64,000 nucleotides of DNA from Azophilus sp965221755 (GCA_965221755.1 OZ244921.1:1302001-1366000); one strand, 5' to 3'. Counted from the stretch's first letter, positions 8,378-18,081 are shown. The notes: generated from the letters alone by a model not told the origin. Made by a program: numbers and translations.

Positions 8378-9744
8378 AGATTCTCATCCTCGGCGCCGGT
8401 CAGGTGGGCGGCACCTTGGCGACCCATCTGGCCAGCGAAACCCTGGACATCACCTTGGTCGATCTCGACGAGGTGCGCCTGCGGGAGCTGCGCAGCCGAC
8501 TCGACATCCGCACCGTCGCCGGCTGGGCCTCCCATCCCCACGTGCTGCGCGAGGCGGGCGCCGAGGATGCCGACATGCTGATCGCCGTGACGGGCAGCGA
8601 TGAGGTCAACATGGTGGCCTGCCAAGTGTCGTATTCCATGTTCCGCACGCCGCGCAAGATCGCCCGGGTGCGCTCCGCCGCCTACGTCAACGAAAAGTCG
8701 CTGTTTGCGGACGAGCACATGCCGGTGGACGTGTTCATCAACCCTGAGCAGGTGGTCACCGACCACGTCCGGCTGCTCCTCGAGAACCCAGGCGCCCTTG
8801 AGGTTCTCGACTTCGCCGAGGGGCGGGTGCAGTTGGTTGCCGTGCGCGCCTACGCCGGCAGCCCCCTGGTTGGCCAGGGGCTGCGGGACGTGCGCAGGCG
8901 ACTGCCCAACGTCAACACCCGAGTGGCGGCCATCTTCCGTGGCGCGCAGTCCATCCCGCCGGACGGCAACACCACCATTGAGGCGGGCGACGAGGTCTTC
9001 CTCATCGTTGCGGCGGGCCAGATCAACTCCGTGATGGCCGAACTGCGCGACGTGGAGCGGGCCTTCAAGCGCGTGACCATAGCCGGCGGCGGCAACGTCG
9101 GCGCTCGGCTTGCGGCCTCCATCGAAAGCTACTTCAACGTCAAGCTCATCGAGTTCGACCTTGGCCGCGCCGAACGGCTGGCCACCACCCTCAAGGACGC
9201 AGTGGTGATCCAAGGCGACGCCACCAATCCCGACCAGCTGCGCGACGCCACGCGCAACAGCGACGTGTTCTGCGCCCTGACCAATGACGATGAGGTCAAC
9301 ATCATGTCCTCCCTGATGGCCAAGCGCTACGGGGTGCGCCGGGTGATGACCCTGATGCGCAAGCCCGCCTACGCGGAGCTCATGCGCACCAGTGAAATCG
9401 ACGTGGCCATTTCGCCGCAGCAGTCCACCACCTCCAGCCTGTTGACCCATGTGCGCCGGGGCGACGTGACGAGGGTGCACAGCTTAAGGCGGGGCGCGGC
9501 GGAAGCCATGGAGGCCGTGGCCCACGGCGACGCCAAGACCTCCCGCATCGTCGGCCGGCCGGTGGCGGACATCCAACTGCCCAAGGGCGTCACCATCGGC
9601 GCCATCGTGCGCGGCGATGCGGCCATCGTGGAATACGAGAACGTCGTCATTGAAACCGATGACCACCTGATCCTTTTCCTGACCGACAAGAAGCACGTAA
9701 CCGAAGTGGAGCGCCTGTTCCAAGTCGGCTTCACGTTCTTCTGA
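8374..9744 (+). CDS. trkA: Trk potassium uptake regulatory subunit TrkA
   Basis: Cytoplasmic NAD-binding gating subunit of the Trk potassium transporter. The 456-residue protein has two tandem RCK units, each an NAD-binding domain (MKILILGAGQVGGTLA at the start; VTIAGGGNVGARLA near residue 232) and a TrkA-C domain. Length matches the gammaproteobacterial tandem form. It overlaps rsmB by 4 nt and lies 7 nt before trkH, its membrane partner. Confidence 0.96.
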   Translation: MKILILGAGQVGGTLATHLASETLDITLVDLDEVRLRELRSRLDIRTVAGWASHPHVLREAGAEDADMLIAVTGSDEVNMVACQVSYSMFRTPRKIARVRSAAYVNEKSLFADEHMPVDVFINPEQVVTDHVRLLLENPGALEVLDFAEGRVQLVAVRAYAGSPLVGQGLRDVRRRLPNVNTRVAAIFRGAQSIPPDGNTTIEAGDEVFLIVAAGQINSVMAELRDVERAFKRVTIAGGGNVGARLAASIESYFNVKLIEFDLGRAERLATTLKDAVVIQGDATNPDQLRDATRNSDVFCALTNDDEVNIMSSLMAKRYGVRRVMTLMRKPAYAELMRTSEIDVAISPQQSTTSSLLTHVRRGDVTRVHSLRRGAAEAMEAVAHGDAKTSRIVGRPVADIQLPKGVTIGAIVRGDAAIVEYENVVIETDDHLILFLTDKKHVTEVERLFQVGFTFF

Positions 9745-9751
9745 ATCGGCG

Positions 9752-11197
9752 ATGCGCCTGCCTGTCATATTGCGCACCACCGGCGCCCTGCTGGTGCTGT
9801 TCAGTCCGACGATGCTGCTGCCGGCCTTGGTGGCCTGGGGGTACGGCGAACCCACCGTCCCGACCTTCACGACGGCGTTCGGCATCACCTTGGCGGGGGG
9901 CATTGCGCTGTGGGTTTCCGGGCGCGGCCGGATCAGCGCCCGGGAGGGCGACGGCTTTCTGATCACGGCGCTGGCGTACGTTGGCCTCGGGCTCTGCGGC
10001 GCGGTCCCCTTCATGCTCGATGACAGCACCCGGCTCAGCTTCACGGAAGCCGCCTTTGAGTCGCTGTCCGGGATCACCACCACCGGGGCCACCGTGTTGA
10101 CCGGCTTGGATGCGCTGCCAAAGTCGATTCTCTTCTACCGCCAGTTCCTGCAGTGGGTCGGCGGCATGGGCATCATCGTGCTGGCGGTGGCCATCCTGCC
10201 CATGCTTGGGGTCGGCGGCATGCAGCTCTACCGAGCTGAGTCGCCAGGGCCGGTCAAGGACAACAAGCTGACGCCGCGCATCACCCAAACCGCCAAGGCG
10301 CTGTGGCTTCTGTACCTCGGGTTGACCGCCGCCTGCGCCTTGGCCTACTGGATTGCCGGGATGAGCCTGTTCGACGCCATCTGCCACAGCTTCTCCACGG
10401 TCGCTATCGGCGGCTTCTCGACCTACGACGCCAGCATCGGCCACTTTGACAGCGCGGCCATCGAAGGGGTGGCCATTGCCTTCATGGTGTTTTCCGGCAT
10501 CAACTTCGCCCTGCACTTCACCGCGTGGAAGCGCCGCACCCTTGCAGGCTACAGCCGCGACCGGGAGGTGCGGCTCTACCTAGGCGCGCTGGCGGGCATG
10601 GCACTCATCACCTGCTGCCTGCTGGTCCGCGACCCGCACGCGACCGAGAACCCGTTCCGGGACGGCCTTTTCCAAGCCGTCTCGATCACCACGACCACCG
10701 GGTTCGCCACGACCGACTTCAGCCTTTGGCCTTCGGTGACGCCGATACTGCTGATGCTGGGCGCCTTTGCCGGCGGCTGCGCCGGCTCCACCGCGGGCGG
10801 CATGAAGATGATCCGGGTGCTGCTGATCTACCGGCAGTGCGTTCGCGAGCTGCGGCGCCTCATTCACCCGTTGGGCGTTTTCCCCCTAAAGCTGGCGGGC
10901 GAAAAGGTGCCGGGGCGAGTGGCCGACGCCATCTGGGGCTTCTTCATCGCCTACGTCATGATCTTCATCATTCTGGTCTGCTTGGTCATGGCAGCGGGGA
11001 GCTTCGACTTCCTCACCGCCTTCTCCGCAGTGGGCGCCTGCCTGAACAACTTGGGCCCCGGCTTGGGCGACGTGGCCGCCAACTACGCCGAGGCGCCCGC
11101 TGCGGTGGCGTGGCTTCTCATGTTGGCGATGACGCTTGGGCGCTTGGAGATCTTCACCCTGCTGGTGCTCTTCACCCGCTCGTTCTGGCGGCGTTGA
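9752..11197 (+). CDS. trkH: Trk potassium uptake membrane subunit TrkH/TrkG
   Basis: Potassium-conducting membrane subunit with four repeated M1-P-M2 units in 481 residues. Selectivity-filter-like segments are visible: ESLSGITTTGAT, FSTVAIGGFSTYD, SITTTTGFATTDF and SAVGACLNNLGPG, each with the conserved glycine. Directly downstream of trkA. The C-terminus (GRLEIFTLLVLFTRSFWR) is the family end. The next DNA on this strand is a transposase remnant. Confidence 0.96.
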   Translation: MRLPVILRTTGALLVLFSPTMLLPALVAWGYGEPTVPTFTTAFGITLAGGIALWVSGRGRISAREGDGFLITALAYVGLGLCGAVPFMLDDSTRLSFTEAAFESLSGITTTGATVLTGLDALPKSILFYRQFLQWVGGMGIIVLAVAILPMLGVGGMQLYRAESPGPVKDNKLTPRITQTAKALWLLYLGLTAACALAYWIAGMSLFDAICHSFSTVAIGGFSTYDASIGHFDSAAIEGVAIAFMVFSGINFALHFTAWKRRTLAGYSRDREVRLYLGALAGMALITCCLLVRDPHATENPFRDGLFQAVSITTTTGFATTDFSLWPSVTPILLMLGAFAGGCAGSTAGGMKMIRVLLIYRQCVRELRRLIHPLGVFPLKLAGEKVPGRVADAIWGFFIAYVMIFIILVCLVMAAGSFDFLTAFSAVGACLNNLGPGLGDVAANYAEAPAAVAWLLMLAMTLGRLEIFTLLVLFTRSFWRR

Positions 11198-11203
11198 GCG
11201 GCC

Positions 11204-11440
11204 ATGGCTGATTCTGGAGGGTCCGAAGGCGGCCTTGCACGGGTGCGCGACAAGCTGCAAACGCACGGCTTCGGCTCCCTGCGCACGGCGTTCGACGCGG
11301 CCGGGGCCAAGCGGACCCTTATGCCGAAGCACTGCGGCTAGCTGAACATCGCGGAGTCGCAGCTGAGCGCGCTCAGCCGCCAGTCCTTGGGCAACCGGTT
11401 GGGCGGCGAGGCCGCCGTGGCCACCCGAAGGTTGAAACGT
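11204..11440 (+). pseudogene. IS630-type transposase remnant (C-terminal fragment)
   Basis: A 45-codon frame from ATG 11204 ends at TAG 11339-11341, and the same frame continues past the stop. Read through, it gives DKLQTHGFGSLRTAF, then MPKHCG, stop, LNIAESQLSALSRQSLGNR. This matches the C-terminal catalytic region of IS630-family transposases as I recall it (DNLNTH..., PKHGSWLNxAExELS...). The stop sits where the family has Trp, consistent with TGG to TAG. N-terminus, inverted repeats and the rest of the element were not found, so this is a relic in the trkH/lpxL gap. Confidence 0.7.
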
Positions 11441-11465
11441 GACGGAACGCCCGCTGCCCGGAGGC

Positions 11466-12386
11466 CTACGGCAAACCAGGGTCGAACTCCGTGTGCGGAC
11501 CTTGACGCCGCTCCCCCCGCTTGGGGTAGGGGTTGGGGCAGCCGGGCGGGGGCTTCTTGAAGCGCTTGTACTCCCATTGGTACTGGGCGGGGTCTGTGCG
11601 GACCAGGGCCTCAATGGCCCGGTTGAGGGCGGTTGCGAAAGCCGTTGGGTCGCTTGGATCGATGTCCGTGGGGAAGGGGGCGTATTCCGCCGTGAAGCCA
11701 TTCTCCACTCGGCGGGCCGTGCCGATGAGCACCGGTGCGCCGCTTTTTTTGGCCAAGCGTTGCGCGAGCGTCATGGTCAGCGCCGGATGGCCGAAGAAGG
11801 GGGCATGGACGCCGCCTTGGGCCGGCACTTGGTCAGGCAGGATGGCCGCAAAGCCGCCCGCCTTGAGCGTCCTGTAGGCGGTGCGCAGCCCCTTCGGCGT
11901 GCCGGGCACGAGGGTGGCGCCAAAGCGCTGCCGGGAGCGCAGCAGGAGCGGCTCCAAGCCCGCCACCCGAGGCGGGTCGTAGAGGGCGACGAAGCCCAAG
12001 TCCCCCAGCACATGGCAGAGGTATTCCCAATTGCCGTAGTGGGGCACGAGCATCAACAAGCCGCGGCCTTGCTTGAGGGGCTCGGTGACCAGCAACCGGC
12101 CCGACTCCTGCGTGAGCAGCCCGCGCAGCCGGGCGCCGCTCCAATGGGTCAGCGGCCCGGCCTCAATCAGCAGCCGCCAAGTGTGGCCAAGGCTGCGGCG
12201 GGCGAGGGCGCGGCGCTGCCTTAAGCCCATCTCCGGGAAGCACTTGGCCAAATTGATGGCGGTGATGCGGGCCGCGTCGGTCTTAAGGGCCCAAGCCGCA
12301 GCCCCCAGCCAATCAGCCAAGCGCCACCCGAACCGCAGCGGCAACGCGGCGAAACAGCGCAGCAGTCCGGCCAGCAGCACCTTCAT
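11466..12386 (-). CDS. lpxL: Lipid A late acyltransferase (LpxL/HtrB family)
   Basis: Membrane-associated acyltransferase adding a secondary acyl chain to Kdo2-lipid IVA. The 306-residue protein has an N-terminal hydrophobic anchor, the HX4E catalytic motif in LVPHYGNWEYL, then LPDQVPAQGGVHAPFFG and the C-terminal YQWEYKRFKKPP typical of the family. An LpxL/HtrB gene sits between tag and trkA in the Pseudomonas origin region, matching this position. Which chain it transfers (lauroyl, myristoyl or other) cannot be told from sequence, so the symbol is family level. Confidence 0.88.
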   Translation of the reverse strand: MKVLLAGLLRCFAALPLRFGWRLADWLGAAAWALKTDAARITAINLAKCFPEMGLRQRRALARRSLGHTWRLLIEAGPLTHWSGARLRGLLTQESGRLLVTEPLKQGRGLLMLVPHYGNWEYLCHVLGDLGFVALYDPPRVAGLEPLLLRSRQRFGATLVPGTPKGLRTAYRTLKAGGFAAILPDQVPAQGGVHAPFFGHPALTMTLAQRLAKKSGAPVLIGTARRVENGFTAEYAPFPTDIDPSDPTAFATALNRAIEALVRTDPAQYQWEYKRFKKPPPGCPNPYPKRGERRQGPHTEFDPGLP

Positions 12387-12442
12387 GCGGCTGGTGCTAG
12401 CAAGGCATGAAATCGGTGATGTCGGCGATGATCGACGGTCCC

Positions 12443-13324
12443 CTAGTCAGGGCCGGCCGCTTCGGGCTTGAGCGCAAGCACGTCCGCACCAAGGCGCGTG
12501 AGCACACGCTCCGCCGTATTGCCGATCAGCCGGGCCATGGCGCCAGCTCTGCCGACCATGCCCATGACAACCAATTGCGCTCGCAGACGCGCCGACATTG
12601 AGGGCACGACGCGATGAACCTCGCCTGGCGCCATGCGGATTCGGTCCTCGGCAATGGCATGCTTCCGGGCAAAGGCAGTGACCTCCGGCTGCAGGCGACG
12701 CCGAATCCTATCAACTTGCGCGCGCTCGTCGATGACATCCAAATCCTTGAGCACCGACGGGATTTGAATGACGTAGATGATGTGCAGCGGGCAGGCCAAG
12801 GCGTCCGCATACTGCCTTGCCATGCGGGCGACGGCATCGTTCAGCTTCCGCTTGACGCCCGAACGGCTGCCGAAATCCACGGCCGCAACCACCGATCGCT
12901 TCGGATGCCAAAGGCGATCAGTGGCAATGAGAACCGGGGCCTCGCACTCGCGCAGCAAATGCCAATCGGTGGGCGTGTACAAAAGGGTCTCGGTGCGATG
13001 GCCGGTTTTGACCACGACGTTGACGGGGTTGCGCCGAACGTGCGAATTGACCCATTGGGATACGGACTTCTCCCAAACGACGATGGGCTTTACGTCAACG
13101 CCTTCGGGATGGTGTTGCTTGATCCAACCCGACAGCGATTCCCGGCATCGCGCCTGAAGGCGACGCTTTGCTTCACGTTGATCGGAAGAATCAAGGCTGG
13201 CGGTGGATTCGTAGCAGCATGCCACCACCTCGACGTCCCAGCCCATGGCCTTGGCCAGCCCGAACCCCCGCTGCAGCGCCACTTGACAGTCGCCGTCGCG
13301 GTCCGCAACAATCAAAACTGACAC
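12443..13324 (-). CDS. Tandem universal stress protein (UspE-like)
   Basis: Two Usp domains in one 293-residue cytoplasmic protein. The first runs from VSVLIVADRDGD to about residue 140 (APVLIATD); the second from SVVAAVDFGS to the C-terminus, with the nucleotide-site-like GMVGRAGAMARLIGNTAERVL. The GTG at 13324 is preceded by GGAGG at 7-nt spacing and is preferred over the TTG at 13354. The layout is that of E. coli UspE. It lies between an acyltransferase and a potassium/proton antiporter gene. Confidence 0.85.
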   Translation of the reverse strand: MSVLIVADRDGDCQVALQRGFGLAKAMGWDVEVVACCYESTASLDSSDQREAKRRLQARCRESLSGWIKQHHPEGVDVKPIVVWEKSVSQWVNSHVRRNPVNVVVKTGHRTETLLYTPTDWHLLRECEAPVLIATDRLWHPKRSVVAAVDFGSRSGVKRKLNDAVARMARQYADALACPLHIIYVIQIPSVLKDLDVIDERAQVDRIRRRLQPEVTAFARKHAIAEDRIRMAPGEVHRVVPSMSARLRAQLVVMGMVGRAGAMARLIGNTAERVLTRLGADVLALKPEAAGPD

Positions 13325-13440
13325 GCACCGGCCTCCGCAAAAGCGTGTCGGCAAATTAGCCGAACTCCAGTTGGCCTGTCAATTTCGGGCCAACGCCCAA
13401 CCCAAGTTCGCGCTTGCGCCCTGCGCCCCTGCGGGCCGGC

Positions 13441-15060
13441 TCATTCGGCGCGCCCATCGGGTGTTTTCGAGCGCCGTTCGGTCACATGTGCGGCGAACCC
13501 GGCGCCGGCCTCGGCGTACACGTTGAAGACCGCCGATGCCCCGGACTCCCGCAGCGGGCGGACCTCATCCTCAAACTTGGCGGCAGCAGCGAGCCGACCC
13601 GCAAACGGCACCGTCCGGAATTGCTCGAGCACAGCCAAGTTCGCCGACAGATTGGGAAGCGCCAGCATGACCAGCCTAAGGGTGTGAGCGCTGTCAACAC
13701 GGTCCCAGAAGTCGGCGTCCGTTGGGTCGCCAAGCAGCACGTTCCGGCCGGTGTCCCGCAACCGCTCCACCGTGGCAGGATCGATGTCCACGCCGACAAC
13801 CTTGCCGCCGTGGCGTTCCCGCATGTAATCGTAAGCACCGGTGCCAATGCGGCCCATGCCAACCACGGCGATGACCGCCCCCGCCATTTCCAGCCATTGA
13901 TCGTCGGCAAGCCGCTCGGATCGCTGCAAGCGTTTCCAAAACGTCGGGTGTCCAGCATAGATCCGGTGGGCAAAGGCGTTCAGTCCAGCGGACAGGGCGC
14001 AGGACAAGGAAAACGCCAAGGCCAAGGCGATCAACCACTCATCGCCCAGCCACCCGTTTGACACGCTGACGGCCGCGACAATCAGGCCGAACTCGCTGAA
14101 GTTGGTTAGGTTCAACGAAGCCAGCAAAGACGTGCGGGCGCGCAGCTTGAACGCGGCGAGCAGCCCAAGGAAGAGGGCGAACTTCAGGAGCAGGAGGGGC
14201 GTGATGGCCGCACTGACAAGGGCCACCTCCGCCGTGAGTTGGCCGGACATCCCGACCGACAGGAAAAAGGCCACCAGAAACAGGTCCTTGAAGCTGAGCA
14301 TGGCCTTGGCCAATTCGTCGGCTTTGCCGTGCTTCGAAATCAGCACGCCGAGGCAGAGAGCGCCGAGATCTCCCTTCAATTCAACCAGCTCGAAGACCTG
14401 CGCGCCGCCAAGGGCCAGCAGCAAGCCGAACAACACCAGCAGCTCGCCGTGGCCGGCTCTTTCCAGGACGCGAACCAACAACGGCCTCAACGGAATGAAC
14501 AGCAGCAGGAGGAAGGCCCACCATGTGGGCCAAGAGGCGGTGGAGGCCGCTAGGAAGCCCACGGCGGCCAAGTCCTGCACGATGAGGATTCCGACTGCAA
14601 TGCGGCCATGGAGCGAGGCGCTTTCGCCTTTCTCCTCCAGCACCTTGACCACGAAGACAGTGCTGGAAAAGCTCAGCGCAAAGGCAATCAGGAACGACTG
14701 GTAAAAATCGAGGCCGGACAATGAAGGCGCCCCGGCCAAGGCCAGCAGGTAAACGGCGGCGCCGAGCGCGAACACGACAATCAACATGTGCAGCGCGGTC
14801 ACCGCCCAAACCTGCGGCCGCCCGAAGGTGCGGAGATTGAGCTTCAGGCCGACGATGAACAGCAGCAGCGTGATGCCGAGGTCCGAAAGCTTCTCGACCA
14901 TCTCGCCGCCCGCGATGCCAAGAAGGTTGAGCGCAAATCCCGCAACGAGGAAGCCCACCAGCGGCGGGAGCCCAATCGCCTTGGCCGTCAGGCCTAGAAC
15001 GAAGGCCATGGCAATCCAGCCCACATCACCAAGGGCGATGGCGATCAGTTCAGGGTCCAT
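13441..15060 (-). CDS. Kef-type monovalent cation/proton antiporter with TrkA-N domain
   Basis: CPA2-family antiporter, 539 residues from ATG 15060. A membrane domain of about 12 helices (residues 1-370, with the family-like LALSFSSTVFVVKVLEE) is followed by a cytoplasmic NAD-binding domain (VIAVVGMGRIGTGAYDYM, about residues 396-510). A longer form starting at 15111 adds 17 non-homologous residues. It lies 60 bp downstream of the 986-codon gene on the same strand and may share its transcript. It is a second potassium-related system close to trkAH. Ion specificity is not determinable. Confidence 0.87.
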   Translation of the reverse strand: MDPELIAIALGDVGWIAMAFVLGLTAKAIGLPPLVGFLVAGFALNLLGIAGGEMVEKLSDLGITLLLFIVGLKLNLRTFGRPQVWAVTALHMLIVVFALGAAVYLLALAGAPSLSGLDFYQSFLIAFALSFSSTVFVVKVLEEKGESASLHGRIAVGILIVQDLAAVGFLAASTASWPTWWAFLLLLFIPLRPLLVRVLERAGHGELLVLFGLLLALGGAQVFELVELKGDLGALCLGVLISKHGKADELAKAMLSFKDLFLVAFFLSVGMSGQLTAEVALVSAAITPLLLLKFALFLGLLAAFKLRARTSLLASLNLTNFSEFGLIVAAVSVSNGWLGDEWLIALALAFSLSCALSAGLNAFAHRIYAGHPTFWKRLQRSERLADDQWLEMAGAVIAVVGMGRIGTGAYDYMRERHGGKVVGVDIDPATVERLRDTGRNVLLGDPTDADFWDRVDSAHTLRLVMLALPNLSANLAVLEQFRTVPFAGRLAAAAKFEDEVRPLRESGASAVFNVYAEAGAGFAAHVTERRSKTPDGRAE

Positions 15061-15120
15061 GCGCAAATGGTGGCCGCTGCGACGGGGCATCGCAGGCCCG
15101 TGTGCCGGCACGCAATGCGG

Positions 15121-18081
15121 CTAAGGCTGCGCGTTCACACCTTGCCGCTTGGGCGGCATCGGCGTCGTGGCCCGTCCGTAGTAGGATTTCCCCGCATCGG
15201 ACGAGAGTTCCCTGGCGTCCGCCCCGTTGGCGTCCCGGAACGTCTTCCAAGGATGCGCCCCCGGCGCGGACTGGCCGGGCAGGCCGACCACCAGCCCGTC
15301 GCGTCCGAGCGCCTTGGCATGCTCAACCACCTCATCAATGCGCTCCCGGTACCGGGCCATTTCAGCGCTGGTGAGCAGGTTGTCCAAGGCGTTCAGCAGG
15401 GGCACGACCGTCGCCGGATCGGTGAGGCGCGCGTAAAGCGAGGCGTCGATCAAGGGCGGAAGCCCGGTGTTGTGGCCGAAGCCGTTCGGCGGACGGGTTC
15501 CCGTGCTGAGTCCCCAAGGTCCTTCCTTCCATCCCTCAATGCTCGAAAGGCGAATGTCCTTGGTGCCGAAGCTGAAGTCGTTGTCAATTCCCTTCAGCCC
15601 GCGGTAAACGCCTCCTGAGTGCTCCACGAGGATGTTGTTCTCATGGCGGTCCGCCTGCAGCGTGAGCGCGTCAATCCACTGCAAGGCGTTCAGGTCGGCG
15701 AGGAACTGCGGATCCTCCGCCAGCGTCGGCTCCTTCACCATGAAATCGTCGTTCAGCATCCAATGGGCGAGTGCCTGCCCCGCCCCCTTGTCCTGGAGGA
15801 CGCCCAACGTGCCGTTGTCGAGGACGTAGTGCTCGGAGTGCGGGATGATGGACCCAAGGCCGAGCGTCTCGGCAATCCGGCTCGTTCCAATGTTGCGGCC
15901 AATCGAGCGCGGCTGCTCGGTGGCGAGTTCGTATTCCTCCTCCATGATCTTGCTCAGGCTGGACACGTTCCGGCTCGGCGCGGCCAAGGCCTCCGCCTTG
16001 AACACCCGCGCGCGCCCGTCGGCAAAGTTGACCTGCGTGACGGCGTTGACCCCGCCCGCGCCCAGCGGCGCGCGCGAAACCACCTTCCCGACCGAGGGCC
16101 CCTCCGGCAAGGCGTTCGGGCCGTAATGCAGCCCGGCGCGAACCGCGCCGAGCATGTCCCCCCAAGTCTTCCCCTTGATCCGCCCGCGCAGCGAGGATCC
16201 CATGTCCTCGGCAGCGGCGCCGGCGCTCGCAGACCATGCCTTGTAGTCCGCGTTCAGCTCCTTTTTCGTCGGCTTCCTGTTGGGGTTCCTGCGTCCCTTC
16301 CTCGCAGCCTTCCCGTCGTCAGCGTCAGCGCGCTCAAGCGTTCCCGAAGGCGGATCCTCCACGCCCATGAGCGTTGGGTTGCTGAGCAGCCGCACCAACG
16401 TCTCGCGCTCCTTGTTCACTGCGTCGATCATCGGCTGTATCCGCCGCTCGGCATCGACCTGCCCGCCCCGCTTGGCCTCGCGGTACATCCCCCCAAGCCT
16501 TTCCTCCATTTGCTCCAAGGCGGCATTGATCTCAGGCAGGCCGTTCGGCGAGAACTTGGCGCCGCTCTCCGCCCCGATCACGGGGGAGGTGTTGAGCAAT
16601 GCCTGGTAGAGCTGCAGCTCCGCCCCTAGGTTCTGCGCCTCATCGCGCAGATGCGCGGGACTGGCCAGATCGCCAAGCGACCGCACGTTCGGCGGCAGTT
16701 CCCGGCCCTCTTCGGAAAACCACTTCTGGTCGCATTTCCCTAGAATGGCGGCCTCCCCGTGAATCCCTTTCTGAAGCCGCTCAAGGCCATGCGTCTTTTC
16801 GGCGGTCACGGTCACCGGCTCACCCACATCCCGCCCGTTTTTACGGACTGTGCCGATCGCGTCCAACAGGGCAAGGTCAAGTTTCACCAAAACCCTGTGC
16901 GCCTTCTCCAAGTTCTCTGACGTCGGGGGCAGCAAGAGCCTCTCCTCATACTTCGCAAAGCCCTTTAGAACCGGATTAGGATCTCCGCCGATCCGCAAAA
17001 TGGGCGCCCTGATCTCAGCGCGGCTGAACTTCATCCCCAAGCCCGCGCGCATGGACTCGAAGTCCTCGGCAAGCGTGCTCGCGTAGCCCTCTGAAGGCAC
17101 GGTGCGCAAGGCGGTGCCCGAGAACTTCTGGGAGAGGGAGGCGAGCGCCCCGCGAAGAACCTCGGCGGCTATGCCCTCGGCGACCAGGTCATCAGCGGCA
17201 TCCGGTTTCGGAGCCGGTTTCGCAGCCGGGCCGCCGACGGCCCCCGGCGGGTTCAGGTCGGAGTCCAAGGCGGAGTCCAAGGATGCCCGGAACGCGGTCT
17301 GGAAGCGGCCAACCTCAGCGTTTCTGAACATCGTGTCCACATCGCGCATGTTGCGCAATTCCGGGAACTCCACCGCCATGCGCGTGAGCATCGTCCGCAT
17401 GCCCTCATTCGTGAACAGCTTGGCAAGGCGCCCCACGGCCCGCTCAACGACCTCGGAGGCCGTTTTCCGAACGACATCCTCATTGAGCGGGGCTGATTGG
17501 CCGCGCAGGGCCTCGCCGAGGCGGCTTTGGATCCTTTGCTGCAAGCGGTCAAGGTCCGGCCCGGTGAGCAGCCTTGCCGCATCCCCGCCGAGCGCCTGAT
17601 GGTTGGCGGCATGCTCGTTGGCCAAGGCCCGCAGGGCGTCGTGGGAGGCGGCCTCCTTCATGGCCACGCGGATGTCAAGAATGTGCTCGGGGCTGTCGCC
17701 GCTCAACTGCGAGAGCGCCTCCCTGACGCGAAACGACGTTAGCTTGCGGTTGCCGCGCAGGTCTTGGTCAAGCATTTCCTGCACCCGCCGAAGCTCCTCG
17801 CCGTCGCTGGCGAACTGGGTGGCGCGAATCGCGTTCATGAAGCGCTCATGAGTCCTTTTGATCTTCTCCGCCTGATGGCCGGACGAGTCGGAGGAGACCG
17901 CATCCCTCACCCACTTGACCGTCCGGGTGCCCCGTGAGTGGGAGAACAGGCCGATCTCCCCGTCCTCGCCGGGGCTTGCCTGAACGGTTTGGTTGGTCTT
18001 AAGCCGGGCAGCGGCCTGAAACGCATGGGCGTCGTTCGTCTCAGTGCCCCGCCACGCTGGGGATTGGTTTTCCGGGATCAT
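15121..18081 (-). CDS. Large uncharacterised protein with a C-terminal PI3/PI4-kinase-like domain
   Basis: 986 residues, not recognised as a whole. The N-terminal ~650 residues are mostly charged and helical with an Ala/Pro linker near 280-295 and no signal peptide or membrane helices. Residues ~660-900 look like a PI3/PI4-kinase or HipA-like fold: a glycine-rich loop at 673-680 (LGAGGVNA), a lysine in RVFKAEA (K695), a catalytic-loop motif D811-R-H-E-N-N816, and a metal-binding motif I-D-N-D-F-S-F-G (832-839), the order and spacing seen in phosphoinositide kinases. Start ATG 18081 has AGAGGA 5 nt upstream. Such architectures are known among secreted bacterial effectors, but no secretion genes are in view. 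The gene interrupts an otherwise conserved origin-proximal block. Confidence 0.6.
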   Translation of the reverse strand: MIPENQSPAWRGTETNDAHAFQAAARLKTNQTVQASPGEDGEIGLFSHSRGTRTVKWVRDAVSSDSSGHQAEKIKRTHERFMNAIRATQFASDGEELRRVQEMLDQDLRGNRKLTSFRVREALSQLSGDSPEHILDIRVAMKEAASHDALRALANEHAANHQALGGDAARLLTGPDLDRLQQRIQSRLGEALRGQSAPLNEDVVRKTASEVVERAVGRLAKLFTNEGMRTMLTRMAVEFPELRNMRDVDTMFRNAEVGRFQTAFRASLDSALDSDLNPPGAVGGPAAKPAPKPDAADDLVAEGIAAEVLRGALASLSQKFSGTALRTVPSEGYASTLAEDFESMRAGLGMKFSRAEIRAPILRIGGDPNPVLKGFAKYEERLLLPPTSENLEKAHRVLVKLDLALLDAIGTVRKNGRDVGEPVTVTAEKTHGLERLQKGIHGEAAILGKCDQKWFSEEGRELPPNVRSLGDLASPAHLRDEAQNLGAELQLYQALLNTSPVIGAESGAKFSPNGLPEINAALEQMEERLGGMYREAKRGGQVDAERRIQPMIDAVNKERETLVRLLSNPTLMGVEDPPSGTLERADADDGKAARKGRRNPNRKPTKKELNADYKAWSASAGAAAEDMGSSLRGRIKGKTWGDMLGAVRAGLHYGPNALPEGPSVGKVVSRAPLGAGGVNAVTQVNFADGRARVFKAEALAAPSRNVSSLSKIMEEEYELATEQPRSIGRNIGTSRIAETLGLGSIIPHSEHYVLDNGTLGVLQDKGAGQALAHWMLNDDFMVKEPTLAEDPQFLADLNALQWIDALTLQADRHENNILVEHSGGVYRGLKGIDNDFSFGTKDIRLSSIEGWKEGPWGLSTGTRPPNGFGHNTGLPPLIDASLYARLTDPATVVPLLNALDNLLTSAEMARYRERIDEVVEHAKALGRDGLVVGLPGQSAPGAHPWKTFRDANGADARELSSDAGKSYYGRATTPMPPKRQGVNAQP

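Noticed and set aside
13368..13396. GTTGGCC...GGCCAAC inverted repeat between the Usp and antiporter genes
   Set aside because: Stem of seven with an 11-nt loop and no T-tract; insufficient to call a terminator or operator.
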